A stretch of DNA of 31,129 bases. Source: Deltaproteobacteria bacterium UBA6106. GTDB taxonomy: Bacteria > Desulfobacterota > Syntrophorhabdia > Syntrophorhabdales > Syntrophorhabdaceae. Location: the NCBI GenBank assembly GCA_002428485.1, contig DIWM01000002.1, positions 1 to 31,129 on the forward strand, given 5' to 3'. Below are positions 8,981-17,502 of the stretch, one piece after another. Position 1 is the stretch's first letter, and each line of letters starts with the position of its first letter. The translations under genes were made by a program, and so were the position numbers. The notes under the pieces were generated by a model. It was given only the letters and a program-made list of their open reading frames with translations. It had not been told where the DNA came from and did not search any database.

Positions 8981-10351
8981 ATGAAAACGTTTCCTTTTGG
9001 TGTGCGATGTCTTTTTTGCGGCATCATTACGTTTCTGGTTTTTGCCGTCGCCGGCAACGCAGCAGGCGGGGAAAGACTTGTCCTGAGCCTGTCGCAGCTG
9101 ATCGGCATGGCAATTGAAAAAAGCCCTGAGATCGCGGGGACGCAGAGCGAGATAGCAGGGGCGAAAAGCGAACTTGCCCAGGCAGACGCCGCCTACTACC
9201 CACAGCTTGATACTACCGTTCTTGCGGGTCCCGTAAACAATACAAGGCGGCCCGAGGTAGCAGGCACCCGCATAGTGGACCCGTCAGCCGACATGAGCAT
9301 CGGCGCCTTCGGAAGGGCAGACGTGACCCTCACCCAGCCTCTCTATACCTTCGGCAAGATCTCCAACCGGCGCGAGGCGGCTGCACGAGGCGTCGCGGTC
9401 AGAGAGGCGAAGCTGCTTCAGAAAAGAGGTGAGATCACACTGAGGATCAAGGAACTCTATTACGGGCTCGTGCTCTCGCGGGCAGGCGTTGAAGCAATGC
9501 GCGATACAACGGGATATTTCGACGATGTCCGACGGCGGATGGACCGTCTGCTCAAGCTCGGCTCGCAGAACGTGACGGAGAGCGATCTCTACAGGATCGA
9601 TATCTACAGCGCCCATACCGTACGGTCACAGGCGGCGGCGGAAGAGGGAATGAAGACCGTATATTTTGCCCTTAAATCCATGATCCGACTCCCTGCCGAT
9701 GTCGATTTTGACCCCGCCGACAAGATGTTGACCGCCGCCGGCCGCCGGCTTGACGAACTGCAGGACTACATCCATAAGGCGCTTTCCGGGCGCCCGGAGT
9801 TCAGGCAGCTTGACCAGGCGATCCTGGCGCAAAAGGCCAGCGTGGAGGGCGCCATAAGCGACAGGTACCCGTCCTTTTTCGCGGCACTGGTCGGATCCGT
9901 CGCCGGCGCACCCGGGCGTGAAAAGTTTGATAATCCCTATATGACGGACCAATTTAATCATGTCAACGGAGGGATTGTTGGGGGCATGAAGTGGCACTTC
10001 GATTTCGGGATATTGGGAGCTCGTGTCGAGAAAGAAAGGGCCGATTACGAGAAGCTGCTCCATACTAAGGCCACGGCTGAGCTGGGGATCCCGATCGAGG
10101 TGGCAAGGCGGTACCATGAAGTGAGGGAGTGGCAGGCGGCCGTTAATGCGTACAAACAGGTAGTGTCGTCGTCAAGAAAATGGATTGTTGCGGCGCTTGC
10201 CGATTTCGACATGGGGGTAGGTACCGCGGACGACCTGCTGCGAAGCATCGAACGGTATGGCCAGAATCAGGAAAAATATCTCGAGGCACTTTTCAATTAC
10301 AATATGTCCCTTGCCAGGCTCGAATATGCAACAGGGGAAGATGAACGGTGA
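8981..10351 (+). CDS. TolC-family outer membrane protein, coupled to hpnN
   Basis: 456-residue protein with a signal peptide (hydrophobic residues about 9-28, cleavage likely after GNAAG) and no lipobox Cys. Two TolC-like repeats of long amphipathic helices are present. The first begins LSLSQLIGMAIEKSPEIAGTQSEIAGAKSELAQADAAYYPQLD and leads to LTQPLYTFGKISNRREAA. The second begins about residue 265 (HKALSGRPEFRQLDQAI). It is divergent from the NodT-type protein at 6212-7657. TGGAGG precedes the ATG. Its stop overlaps the GTG start of hpnN (GTGA), so the two are translationally coupled and probably cooperate. That suggests an outer membrane conduit or anchor for HpnN-mediated hopanoid transfer (inference). 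Confidence 0.85.
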   Translation: MKTFPFGVRCLFCGIITFLVFAVAGNAAGGERLVLSLSQLIGMAIEKSPEIAGTQSEIAGAKSELAQADAAYYPQLDTTVLAGPVNNTRRPEVAGTRIVDPSADMSIGAFGRADVTLTQPLYTFGKISNRREAAARGVAVREAKLLQKRGEITLRIKELYYGLVLSRAGVEAMRDTTGYFDDVRRRMDRLLKLGSQNVTESDLYRIDIYSAHTVRSQAAAEEGMKTVYFALKSMIRLPADVDFDPADKMLTAAGRRLDELQDYIHKALSGRPEFRQLDQAILAQKASVEGAISDRYPSFFAALVGSVAGAPGREKFDNPYMTDQFNHVNGGIVGGMKWHFDFGILGARVEKERADYEKLLHTKATAELGIPIEVARRYHEVREWQAAVNAYKQVVSSSRKWIVAALADFDMGVGTADDLLRSIERYGQNQEKYLEALFNYNMSLARLEYATGEDER

Positions 10352-13110
10352 GCCGACCGGGCAGGAAGGACTTTCAGAAAGCGATGCGTTTCATTCTGCG
10401 CGTGCAGATTTCACACCCTTTCCTGATCTTCGTGAGTGCCCTTGTTCTTGCCGGCCTCTCTGTGCTCTTCACCGTAACTCATCTGGAGTTCAAGACGAGC
10501 CAGAGGGCGCTTATCTCGTCCGAGAACCGCTTGATGCAGATGTTGAATGTTGCAGACCGGTTTGCGAAGCTCGATGCCTTTATCGTTGCCGTCGAGAACA
10601 AGAATGTTCACCAATCTCTGGAATTTGTCCGGGCCCTTGCCTCGCGCCTCGAGGTGGACCATGAACACTTTGCCCAGGTCTTCTACCGGGTGGACCCGGC
10701 GCATTTCAAACCCTGGGCCCTTCTTTACCTGAAACCGGAAGAGATCATCGCGCTATGCAATAACCTTGAGAAACATGAGCTCTTTATTCAAGGCCTCGTG
10801 CGTTCGCCGGGCCTTGTCACGTTCTTCGAGGCGATCAATGACGAGATGACATCGAACATGGTGGGGGAGCTTTTCACGGGCTTTCTCCGGCCATCGCCTG
10901 AAGGAGAGAGGTCTGAGCCGCATGATCTGGATTTTTTGCTGAGGGTATTGCGGGAGATGAAAACGAACATAGAAGGGTCGCCGGCCTTCAGCTCTCCCTG
11001 GAGTCCGTTTTTCCTGAAAGGAGGTTGGGGCGACGAAGCCAACGAGGGTTATTTCTGGACAGAAGGAAAGAGATATCTGCTTGTTTTTGTCGCCCCGAAC
11101 ACAAAGGGCGCTGGCGCCTCCACGGCGGGGAAGGCGCTGGCCGCATTACGGCAGGCTGTTTCTGCGGCCAGGGGACAGTTTCCGGACGTGCATGCGGGCG
11201 TTACGGGGCAGAAGGCCCTGGACGAAGATGAAAAGAACCTTGCCCTAAACGATATAAGCGTTGCCACGATCGTTTCGCTTATAGGCCTTACGATACTGCT
11301 TGTGTTCTTCTGGCGGACCATCCGGCGCCCACTGCTCCAGATGACAACGCAGGTCGTGGGCCTTTCACTGACCTTCGGCCTTACCACGCTTCTTATCGGC
11401 CACCTCAACCTTTTGTCTGTCGCATTCGCGCCCATGGTCCTCGGCCTGGGCATAGACTACGACATCCATTGGTTCGCGCGCTACAGTGAAGAGCGCCGGC
11501 GTACGGGACGATCGGCAAATCAGGCGCTTGCAACGACAATGGAAAGAACAGGCCCCGCTATCCTGCTCGCTGCCCTGAGCACCTGCCTTGCCTTCCTCCC
11601 GCTTACCCTTACAGGATTCAAGGGGCTTGCCGAGCTGGGCCTTATCTGCGGCATAGGGCTTCTAGCGTCGTCAATAACCACCGTCTGCCTTCTTCCTGCG
11701 CTCATCGTGCTTTTTGACAGGCCTGCATCGCGTACGTTGCTTACTGACATGGAACAGGAAGTCAGGCCGCTGATGCGGATCACGAGGAAGCGCGCCCTCG
11801 TGATCCTGGCCCTCACCGTTGTGGGGAGCGGGCTCTCCTTATGGGGGGCAGGGAAGATAACCTTTGACCTTAATATGCTCCACCTCCAGTCAAAAAGCGC
11901 CGAGTCGGTCGAATGGGAGACAAAGCTCATCGAAGGATCGAAGTACCCCAGCATCTATGGTGTCCTTTTTGCCCATTCCCGCACCGAAGCGGCAGAGAAG
12001 ACAGGGGCCCTGAAGAAGTTGAACACCGTATCGAAGGTTCAGAGCGTAAATGACTTCCTTCCTTCGGATCAGGACCGGAAGATACCCCTCGTGCGCAGGA
12101 TACGACCCATTCTTGCGAATATCCCTTCAAGCTTCAAGCCGCCGGACACCATGGACATCACGCGTCTGAAAAATATTCTGTCCCGTATCCGCTTCAAAAT
12201 GGAGGGGGAGAGCGCAGGTGCATGGGGTGCGAGCAAGCCCCTTGAGGCACAGATGAAGGATGCCCGATCCCTTATAAGCGCGATCGGAAGAGATCTTCGG
12301 TCCATTGAGCCGAAGGTACTTTTACGTCGCCTCAAGGGATTCGAGGCCAATATGATAGCAGACCTGAACGATAAGCTTTCCCTTCTCCGCGCAAACGTAA
12401 ATGCCCGCCCAATGGAGGTTTCAGATCTGCCGCGGCCAGTCCGCGAGCGTTTTGTGGGGCCTGACAGCCTCTATCTTATCCGGGCCTTCCCTGCTTCTGA
12501 TATATGGGATCCTCAGTTCCTCGGAGACTTTGTCAGGGACCTGAGGTCGATAGACCCGGACGCCACGGGCGATCCCGTTACCCTTCACGTCTTCACCAGG
12601 GAGTTCCGTGACTCGTCGTTCAAGGCGGCCATCTGGGCCATTGTCCTTATCTTAGCGTTTCTTCTCCTTGCGTTGCGGAGCGTGGTCTTAACGCTTGTTG
12701 CGGTTGCGCCTCTCATCGTCGGGGCGCTTTTGACCTTCGGCCTCATGTACCTCTTCGGGGTAGACCTTAATCTTGCCAATGCCATCTTCCTGCCCCTCGT
12801 TATAGGCGCCGGGGTTGAATACGGCGTTATCATTGTCCAGCGATGGCGGCAGGGCAATGCCGGAGAAGAGCGGGTGCAGCTTCCGTTCAGTACGGGCATG
12901 GGAATACTGCTTGCCGGCTTAACGACCACCATAGGCTTTGGAAGCCTCATGATATCACGACACCAGGGAATATACAGCCTCGGCCTTATGACAACCGTCG
13001 GCAGCCTGACCGTGCTTGCCGTAGCGCTCCTTTTCCTTCCGGCGCTGTTGTTCTTCATACCGGGCGGCAAGCAAGGGAAAGGCAGCGGAGAGCTGAGAGC
13101 AAAGAGCTGA
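10348..13110 (+). CDS. hpnN: Hopanoid transporter HpnN (RND superfamily)
   Basis: 920-residue RND-type inner membrane protein of the MMPL/SSD branch. In Rhodopseudomonas HpnN is needed to move hopanoids to the outer membrane. One span lies near residues 23-43, followed by a large periplasmic domain. A five-to-six-helix sterol-sensing-like bundle starts at about 303, with GLGIDYDIHWFARY (Asp370) as the relay-type motif. A second span (about 482-500), a second periplasmic domain and a second bundle from about 757 (GAGVEYGVIIVQRW) follow. The GTG start overlaps the TolC-like stop and has AGGGGAAG upstream; an in-frame ATG at 10384 is an alternative. The last codons run into a heptad repeat beginning at 13089. 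Confidence 0.92.
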   Translation: MSRPGRKDFQKAMRFILRVQISHPFLIFVSALVLAGLSVLFTVTHLEFKTSQRALISSENRLMQMLNVADRFAKLDAFIVAVENKNVHQSLEFVRALASRLEVDHEHFAQVFYRVDPAHFKPWALLYLKPEEIIALCNNLEKHELFIQGLVRSPGLVTFFEAINDEMTSNMVGELFTGFLRPSPEGERSEPHDLDFLLRVLREMKTNIEGSPAFSSPWSPFFLKGGWGDEANEGYFWTEGKRYLLVFVAPNTKGAGASTAGKALAALRQAVSAARGQFPDVHAGVTGQKALDEDEKNLALNDISVATIVSLIGLTILLVFFWRTIRRPLLQMTTQVVGLSLTFGLTTLLIGHLNLLSVAFAPMVLGLGIDYDIHWFARYSEERRRTGRSANQALATTMERTGPAILLAALSTCLAFLPLTLTGFKGLAELGLICGIGLLASSITTVCLLPALIVLFDRPASRTLLTDMEQEVRPLMRITRKRALVILALTVVGSGLSLWGAGKITFDLNMLHLQSKSAESVEWETKLIEGSKYPSIYGVLFAHSRTEAAEKTGALKKLNTVSKVQSVNDFLPSDQDRKIPLVRRIRPILANIPSSFKPPDTMDITRLKNILSRIRFKMEGESAGAWGASKPLEAQMKDARSLISAIGRDLRSIEPKVLLRRLKGFEANMIADLNDKLSLLRANVNARPMEVSDLPRPVRERFVGPDSLYLIRAFPASDIWDPQFLGDFVRDLRSIDPDATGDPVTLHVFTREFRDSSFKAAIWAIVLILAFLLLALRSVVLTLVAVAPLIVGALLTFGLMYLFGVDLNLANAIFLPLVIGAGVEYGVIIVQRWRQGNAGEERVQLPFSTGMGILLAGLTTTIGFGSLMISRHQGIYSLGLMTTVGSLTVLAVALLFLPALLFFIPGGKQGKGSGELRAKS

Positions 13111-13250
13111 GAGCTCATAGTTGACAGTAAAAACTAAACATAGTAAGCAGTAGAAAGTAGGCAGAAGACGGCAAGAACAAAAGAGAGTGAGCAGTATGCA
13201 GTGTGCACAAAAAGCTTTTCACTGTTTACTGCATGCCCTGTCCTTGCTTC
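13089..13250. repeat. Heptad (7-nt period) repeat region after hpnN
   Basis: Degenerate 7-nt units run through and past the hpnN stop codon: AGAGCTG at 13089 and 13103, AGAGCAA at 13096, then drifting forms such as ATAGTTG and ACAGTAA. The far side, before the R2 repeat, has roughly complementary ACTG-containing steps, so the two halves may pair. The 18 bases from 13089 recur exactly at 30806. No gene is visible between 13111 and 13363. Confidence 0.65.
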
Positions 13251-13334
13251 TGCCATGAGCCATGAGCTATTAACTATGAGCCGGTTTCGTTGAGTGTTTG
13301 CGGGGACAACCCGACGCAGATGTTCATCCTAATG
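13251..13334. repeat. Dispersed repeat R2, copy A (upstream of hpnM)
   Basis: Aligns without gaps to 18499-18582; about 68 of the first 80 bases are identical by eye. It opens with heptad-like units (ATGAGCC, ATGAGCT) and continues GCCGGTTTCGTTG, then a GTGTTTGCGGGG block and TTCATCCT. It ends just upstream of the hpnM ribosome binding site, so it forms the hpnM leader. A third copy, core only, lies inverted at 27411-27450. Confidence 0.8.
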
Positions 13335-13363
13335 GAGAACTCGAAATCAATCCAGGAGGAAAC

Positions 13364-13990
13364 ATGAAGAAGACGGTGATCTGCCTTATACTATTGTTTT
13401 TCGGAATGTGCCTGTTTGCCAATCACGCCGCTGCTCAAGCAAAGACGGCGACCGGTTTCGTCAGCGCCATGTTGAACGAGGTAGCGGCGATCAAGGATGA
13501 TCCAAATCTTCAGGGCCGGGAAATGAGGGACAGGAGGAAAGAACTTATCAGGGATGTCATTCTGAAGAACTTTGACATCGAGGACATGGCAAAAAACGCC
13601 CTTGGGCCGAAACAGTGGGATTCAATGAGTAAAGAGCAGCATTCCGAATTCAGGACGATCTTTCAGGACCTTTTTCTCGAATCCTACTCGCGCCTTGTTC
13701 TTGATTTTATGAAGAAGGAGCAGATCGGGTATGGTACACAGGAAGCCGTCCAGAGCAGAACGGTGGTAAAGACCACCATCCGCCGGCTCGAAGATGAGAT
13801 CCCGGTGGATTACATACTCTCAGATCTCCGTAGCGGCTGGTCGGTGAAGGACGTAACGATCGACGGGGTGAGTATTGTAGAGAATTACCGTAAGTCGTTC
13901 TTACGGGTCATAAGGCAGGAATCCTACAACGGCCTTCTCAAAAGGATGAGGCTGCAACAAAAGGCTGCGCAGGACGGAAGGGAGAAATAG
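13364..13990 (+). CDS. hpnM: Hopanoid-associated periplasmic lipid carrier HpnM (MlaC/Ttg2D family)
   Basis: 208 residues from the ATG with an ideal AGGAGGA four nt upstream. A TTG start at 13298 would add 22 residues ahead of the signal peptide and is unlikely. The signal peptide (MKKTVICLILLFFGMCLFA...AAAQA) exports it to the periplasm. The body matches the toluene-tolerance Ttg2/MlaC lipid-binding fold: NFDIEDMAKNALGPKQWDSMSKEQHSEFRTIFQDLFLESYSRLV, then V..TIRRLEDEIPVDYIL and WSVKDVTIDGVSIVENYRKSF near the C-terminus. MlaC relatives carry phospholipid between membranes; in hpn loci the carrier presumably handles hopanoids with HpnN. The next gene starts 1 bp after the stop. Confidence 0.92.
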   Translation: MKKTVICLILLFFGMCLFANHAAAQAKTATGFVSAMLNEVAAIKDDPNLQGREMRDRRKELIRDVILKNFDIEDMAKNALGPKQWDSMSKEQHSEFRTIFQDLFLESYSRLVLDFMKKEQIGYGTQEAVQSRTVVKTTIRRLEDEIPVDYILSDLRSGWSVKDVTIDGVSIVENYRKSFLRVIRQESYNGLLKRMRLQQKAAQDGREK

Positions 13991-13991
13991 C

Positions 13992-15203
13992 GTGGTAAAA
14001 AGCGCGTTGATATTCGCAGATGACGCAAAGGGTATGCAGCAGGTTTACGGGATACCTGCCGTCAGAAGGCTTGTACTTCTTGTGCGCCTGCTCGGCTTCG
14101 ATAGTGTCCACATAGTCGGCAGCGATAAGGAACTGCTGCCGGCCGTTTCGGACCTTGTAGGGGCCGGCGCATTCCATCTGCGCGAGAATGAGCCCGATCT
14201 TTACTCTATAGTTGAGAAGCTCCGCTTCGATGAGGAGGAATATGTCCTGGTGCTTAAGGCAAATCATGTCATCGACCGCTGGTCGCTCGACCGGCTGATC
14301 AAGGCCCAAAAGGGCCAGGAGGTCTCCTTCCTGGAAAAGGGCGGAGGGAGAGGCGATGAAACAATATTTTTCGTTAAAGCCCCACAGCTTTTACCTCTCC
14401 TTGACTCCTTGCGGTTGTCGAAGAAACCGGAAGCCGGCCTGGAGGCCGATGCGGTCCGCATCAAGGCAGGTTCCGGACTGCCGGTGCTTCTGGATGGGGG
14501 GCATGAGAAGGTGAGGGCTGCTGAGGCCGGACTCAGCGACGCGGTCGGTGAGGCAACATGGGAGAGGGACAGCCTCCTTTACCGGCACGCAAGCCGCCAT
14601 ATCTCCCGGCTCATGAGCCCCGGGATCGCACGGACCCGGATGACGGCGAATACGGTCACCCTGCTGAATGTGCTGCTGGGCTTGGCAGGCGCCTTCCTGC
14701 TTTCTATAGGCGGCCACCTGTTTCAGATAATTGGCTCGCTTGTCTTCGTCTTCTCCACCATCGTGGACTTAGTCGACGGCGAGGTCGCGCGCCTCAAGAT
14801 GCAGGAGTCCACCTTCGGCCACTACCTCGACATCATCTGCGACAATATCGTTCACCTCGCCATTTTTGTCGGGGTCGCGATCGGCCTGTACCGCGAAACG
14901 GCCAATGGCCTTTTCATTTACCTGCTATGGTTCTTCCTCGGCGGGCTCGGTCTGTGCGCGCTTATCCTCAACCGGATACTTGCAGAGCGCCATGCGGGCG
15001 TGCAGAGATCCCGGCTGGCGGTCATGTGCGAGGCGCTCTTCAACAACCGCGACTTTGCCTACCTGATGGCAGTCCTTGCCCTGTTCCACCGCCTTGACTG
15101 GTTCTTCGTGGCCGCCGCCTTCGGTTCCTATCTCCTGGCAGGAACCCTTTGGGTGGCGGAACTCGTCACACGGCGGAAGGTTCAGCAAACATCGCGGCAG
15201 TAA
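13992..15203 (+). CDS. CDP-alcohol phosphatidyltransferase with extra N-terminal domain
   Basis: 403 residues, GTG start, 1 bp after the hpnM stop. The C-terminal half is a membrane-embedded CDP-alcohol phosphotransferase with a complete active-site motif: Asp259, Asp262-Gly263, Ala266-Arg267, Gly276, Asp280 and Asp284, with the right spacing. Five or so membrane helices span about 218-395. Such enzymes join a CDP-linked lipid or alcohol to a hydroxyl acceptor. Residues 1-200 resemble a nucleotidyltransferase-like alpha/beta domain (IPAVRRLVLLVRLLGFDSVHIVGSD, YVLVLKANHVIDRWSL) but lack the usual Gly-rich GTRL signature. The layout recalls bifunctional inositol-phosphate cytidylyltransferase/DIPP synthases. 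Substrate unknown; location suggests a hopanoid or envelope lipid. Confidence 0.85.
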   Translation: MVKSALIFADDAKGMQQVYGIPAVRRLVLLVRLLGFDSVHIVGSDKELLPAVSDLVGAGAFHLRENEPDLYSIVEKLRFDEEEYVLVLKANHVIDRWSLDRLIKAQKGQEVSFLEKGGGRGDETIFFVKAPQLLPLLDSLRLSKKPEAGLEADAVRIKAGSGLPVLLDGGHEKVRAAEAGLSDAVGEATWERDSLLYRHASRHISRLMSPGIARTRMTANTVTLLNVLLGLAGAFLLSIGGHLFQIIGSLVFVFSTIVDLVDGEVARLKMQESTFGHYLDIICDNIVHLAIFVGVAIGLYRETANGLFIYLLWFFLGGLGLCALILNRILAERHAGVQRSRLAVMCEALFNNRDFAYLMAVLALFHRLDWFFVAAAFGSYLLAGTLWVAELVTRRKVQQTSRQ

Positions 15204-15300
15204 GTCAGATCTCCAACCAATCCAACACTTATATGAAAACCATTTATCCTCACACCTGACAAGCGGTAGCAAGGCTAGCTTGAGGTGAAAGGTTCTAAAC

Positions 15301-15335
15301 TTCTCACTTTTCACGTTTCACCGTTCACCACTCAC
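15301..15335. repeat. Heptad array, TTTTCAC type
   Basis: Five consecutive 7-nt units ending in CAC (ttctcac, ttttcac and variants). This is the complement of the GTGAAAG-type array at 27463-27511. It lies between the convergent ends of the CDP-alcohol transferase gene and hpnI, 12 bp from the hpnI stop codon. Confidence 0.75.
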
Positions 15336-15347
15336 TGCCTTTACCCT

Positions 15348-16502
15348 TTACTCCTTCACCATCTTGCCGCCCGGGATCACGCGGTATCTGATGCCTCTCC
15401 AGGTCACCGTCGAACCGGCGAAGCTCCACAGCCAGACAAGAAAGCTGAGGACATCTTTTAAGGGGAGAAGAAAAAGGGTTTTGAGCCACCCTTTTGCCCT
15501 GATCACCTTTTTGTACATGACGAATGCGAGGGCATATCTGAAGGCAAGGACAAGGGCTGCCGTGAGGGCCGAGGCCGCACCCGGCCTGATACAAAAGAAC
15601 AGGAGCGCGAAGGTGAAGATGTGGGTGATCCCGTACCCGAGGAAGCCCCAGGGCCTTGACGCACGGTACGTCCTTGCCCACCGCAGTTGGTGCTTAAGGT
15701 GGCCCGCAAAGCTCATCGGCCCGATACGGTTTTCGATCACATAGCGGCTGATGATGTTTGTGTAGCCCTTCTTCCAGAGTCTGAACCCGATCTGATAATC
15801 GTCAGCAAGATAGTCTGCGACCGCTTCGAATCCTCCGATATCACGGAGAGCCTCTCTGGATATAAGGATGGAAGCTCCGAGGCCAAAGGTAACGCCTTCT
15901 AAGCGCCTTGCAACGAGCACCGAAGGGATGAAGTCAAGGGCGATGTTCAGGGATTCAAGTGCGCTTCCGAACGAGGCAGGGCTCGATATCTTATAGAGCG
16001 ATGTGACGATCCCTGTTTTGCCATTGTCCTGGAATTCAGCCACTATCTGCCGCAGATAATGCCTGTCGACGACCATATCGCTGTCGCTCAGCGCGAGCAT
16101 CGGGTAGCGCGCCTCATCCGCCAGGGCCTGGAGGTTGAGCGCCTTCTGGTTTGTCCCCGAGCCTTCGTGCTTTATCACCACACGGGCGTCACAGGTGGCC
16201 GAGGCTGCAATTGCCTCTGCAAAAGGGATCGCGGGGTCATCGTGGTCCCGGAAACCAAAGAGTACTTCATAGCAGGGATAGTCCTGGGCGCAGAAGCTTG
16301 ACAGGTTCTCAGCGCACGACGAGTCGAGACCTTTTATGGCCTTCAGGGCAGAGATGGCAGGAAGTTTACGGTCTGTCGGGGGAGGGCCCTTGCGGGGGCC
16401 GCCTGAGCCCTTAAAAAAACCGAGAACGCACAGAAGCGAGAAGAGGGCGTAAAGACAACCGGGAACAATGAGAATAAGGAACAAGATGGAAAGGATCGTC
16501 AT
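15348..16502 (-). CDS. hpnI: Hopanoid glycosyltransferase HpnI
   Basis: 384-residue GT2-family enzyme of the ceramide-glucosyltransferase type. In known hopanoid pathways HpnI adds N-acetylglucosamine to bacteriohopanetetrol. It has an N-terminal membrane anchor (about residues 3-30), a catalytic domain with the DxD-type motif Asp140-Ser-Asp142, a DDYQIG acidic motif (Asp234-Asp235) and QLRW (Gln272-Trp275), the hallmarks of processive and ceramide-type GT2 enzymes. Membrane helices follow near 287-385. It is divergent from hpnG with 51 bp between starts and ends beside a heptad array. No strong ribosome binding site is visible. Its partners hpnK and hpnJ are in the minus-strand operon further right. 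Confidence 0.92.
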   Translation of the reverse strand: MTILSILFLILIVPGCLYALFSLLCVLGFFKGSGGPRKGPPPTDRKLPAISALKAIKGLDSSCAENLSSFCAQDYPCYEVLFGFRDHDDPAIPFAEAIAASATCDARVVIKHEGSGTNQKALNLQALADEARYPMLALSDSDMVVDRHYLRQIVAEFQDNGKTGIVTSLYKISSPASFGSALESLNIALDFIPSVLVARRLEGVTFGLGASILISREALRDIGGFEAVADYLADDYQIGFRLWKKGYTNIISRYVIENRIGPMSFAGHLKHQLRWARTYRASRPWGFLGYGITHIFTFALLFFCIRPGAASALTAALVLAFRYALAFVMYKKVIRAKGWLKTLFLLPLKDVLSFLVWLWSFAGSTVTWRGIRYRVIPGGKMVKE

Positions 16503-16553
16503 AGGCGTGAAAAATGTAGCAACGAGTGGCGGGACATTGTAAAATGTGAATGT
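16503..16553. promoter_or_regulatory. Divergent hpnI/hpnG control region with palindrome
   Basis: This 51-bp gap must carry the translation starts of both genes and probably control elements. It contains ACATTGTAAAATGT (16534-16547), 5-bp inverted arms around GTAA. The block ATTGTAAA recurs in a palindrome upstream of hpnJ (26832-26843). Promoter boxes are not clear, and the gap is too short for two independent full promoters unless they overlap. Confidence 0.4.
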
Positions 16554-17300
16554 ATGAGACTACTCCTTCTTTTCGCTTTCCCCGGAGAGGCAAAAAAAAC
16601 GATGCGCATGCTGGGCCGCACTGAAAGGATCGACGGCCTCCCGTTCAAGACCTTTCGTGTCTCAGACCCCTCGCAAAAGCTCACCATGGTAGAGACCGGC
16701 ATGGGAGTCGGGAACGCCGCGCGCGTCCTCCTGCATCTGCTCCAGGCCGACAGGCCTGATGCAGTATTGTCCCTCGGGTATTGCGGGGCCCTGTCACCCG
16801 AGGCCTCCGTAGGGGACGTGGTCTGGGCTTCAAGCGTCTGCCTCATTGATGGGCAAAAGATTGAGACACTTTCTTTGCCCGACAAGAGGGAACTGCTCGA
16901 GAAACTTTCCCTGCGCTTTCCTGTCCGGGCTGGTACGTTCATCACCATGAAAGAGTGGATGAAGAAGCGGGACATCGTCCCCTTTGTGGTCCCCGGAATG
17001 GTGCTTCCTGTATGCGATATGGAGACATTCGGGCTGGCGCGGCTTTGTGATTCCCACAAATTGCCCTTTCTCGCCCTGAGGGCTGTAAGCGACGGCGCTG
17101 ATAAGGACCTCCCTTTTGACCCGTGGAGCGTATGCGACAGAAGCGGGATCTACAGCGCTGCGCGGGCAATGAGGTTCTTTCTCACCCGGCCGCATCTCCT
17201 CTCCCATGCGATAGAGCTTTACCGGAACTCGAAGATCGCATCGTCCAGCCTGGCTCAGGCGGTGAGCGCCCTGATCCGGCTCATGGCTGATAGCTCGTAG
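16554..17300 (+). CDS. hpnG: Hopanoid-associated nucleoside phosphorylase HpnG
   Basis: 248-residue enzyme of the PNP/MTA-SAH nucleosidase superfamily. HpnG removes adenine from adenosylhopane (the HpnH product) on the way to ribosylhopane and bacteriohopanetetrol. Visible motifs are LLLFAFPGEAK at the N-terminus, ETGMGVGNAAR (about 43-53), the glycine-rich LSLGYCGALSPEASVGDVV (about 68-86), and the late purine/ribose site region VCDMETFGLARL with LALRAVSDGADKDL (Asp after AVS as the catalytic acid region). Length fits the family. The final codons and stop overlap a heptad repeat (17278-17305), so the C-terminal few residues may derive from repeat DNA. Confidence 0.92.
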   Translation: MRLLLLFAFPGEAKKTMRMLGRTERIDGLPFKTFRVSDPSQKLTMVETGMGVGNAARVLLHLLQADRPDAVLSLGYCGALSPEASVGDVVWASSVCLIDGQKIETLSLPDKRELLEKLSLRFPVRAGTFITMKEWMKKRDIVPFVVPGMVLPVCDMETFGLARLCDSHKLPFLALRAVSDGADKDLPFDPWSVCDRSGIYSAARAMRFFLTRPHLLSHAIELYRNSKIASSSLAQAVSALIRLMADSS

Positions 17301-17305
17301 CTCTT
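17278..17305. repeat. Heptad array overlapping the hpnG stop codon
   Basis: Four exact 7-nt steps of the form RGCTSNT: GGCTCAT, GGCTGAT, then AGCTCGT and AGCTCTT. The array covers the last six codons and the stop of hpnG and continues past it. It belongs to the same class as the array that begins inside the end of hpnN. Confidence 0.7.
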
Positions 17306-17351
17306 GGCAAAAACAAGCACTAATATCTAAGCACCAGATCCTCAACAATAT

Positions 17352-17359
17352 CAAAATTC
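17352..17359. repeat. Target site duplication, left copy
   Basis: CAAAATTC directly outside the left end of the insertion sequence; the identical octamer is at 18397-18404. An exact 8-bp AT-rich duplication fits IS256- or ISL3-type transposition. Confidence 0.8.
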
Positions 17360-17449
17360 GGCTTAATACTAAAAAACGGGGTCTAAAATAGCCTCTAAAT
17401 GCTATAGTATCAATATGTTGGACTATACTTTATTCACGAGGCTGAGTAT

Positions 17450-17502
17450 ATGGGTAAAAAAAATGTCCTTTTTGCGGTGCAAAGAACATAAAGAAAAAGG
17501 GG
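17450..17502 (+). other. Transposase 5' end with A8 slippery run (out-of-frame start)
   Basis: The natural ATG at 17450 encodes Met-Gly-Lys-Lys and then meets a run of eight A bases (17456-17463). Read in the ATG frame, translation stops soon after. The zinc-ribbon reading frame (CPFCG, then K-rich residues, joining the main ORF) lies in another frame, preceded by an immediate TAA at 17455-17457. A slip that adds one base, or loses two, at the A-run would give a full protein beginning MGKK(K)CPFCG. This is either programmed slippage or a disabling indel. Confidence 0.65.

Noticed and set aside
13298..13363. TTG-initiated extension of hpnM
   Set aside because: Lies in repeat R2 and would put 22 polar residues in front of a good signal peptide; the ATG at 13364 has an ideal ribosome binding site.
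16830..17354. 174-residue minus-strand ORF opposite hpnG
   Set aside because: Antisense shadow of hpnG that extends into the heptad array and repeat R1; no family resemblance.
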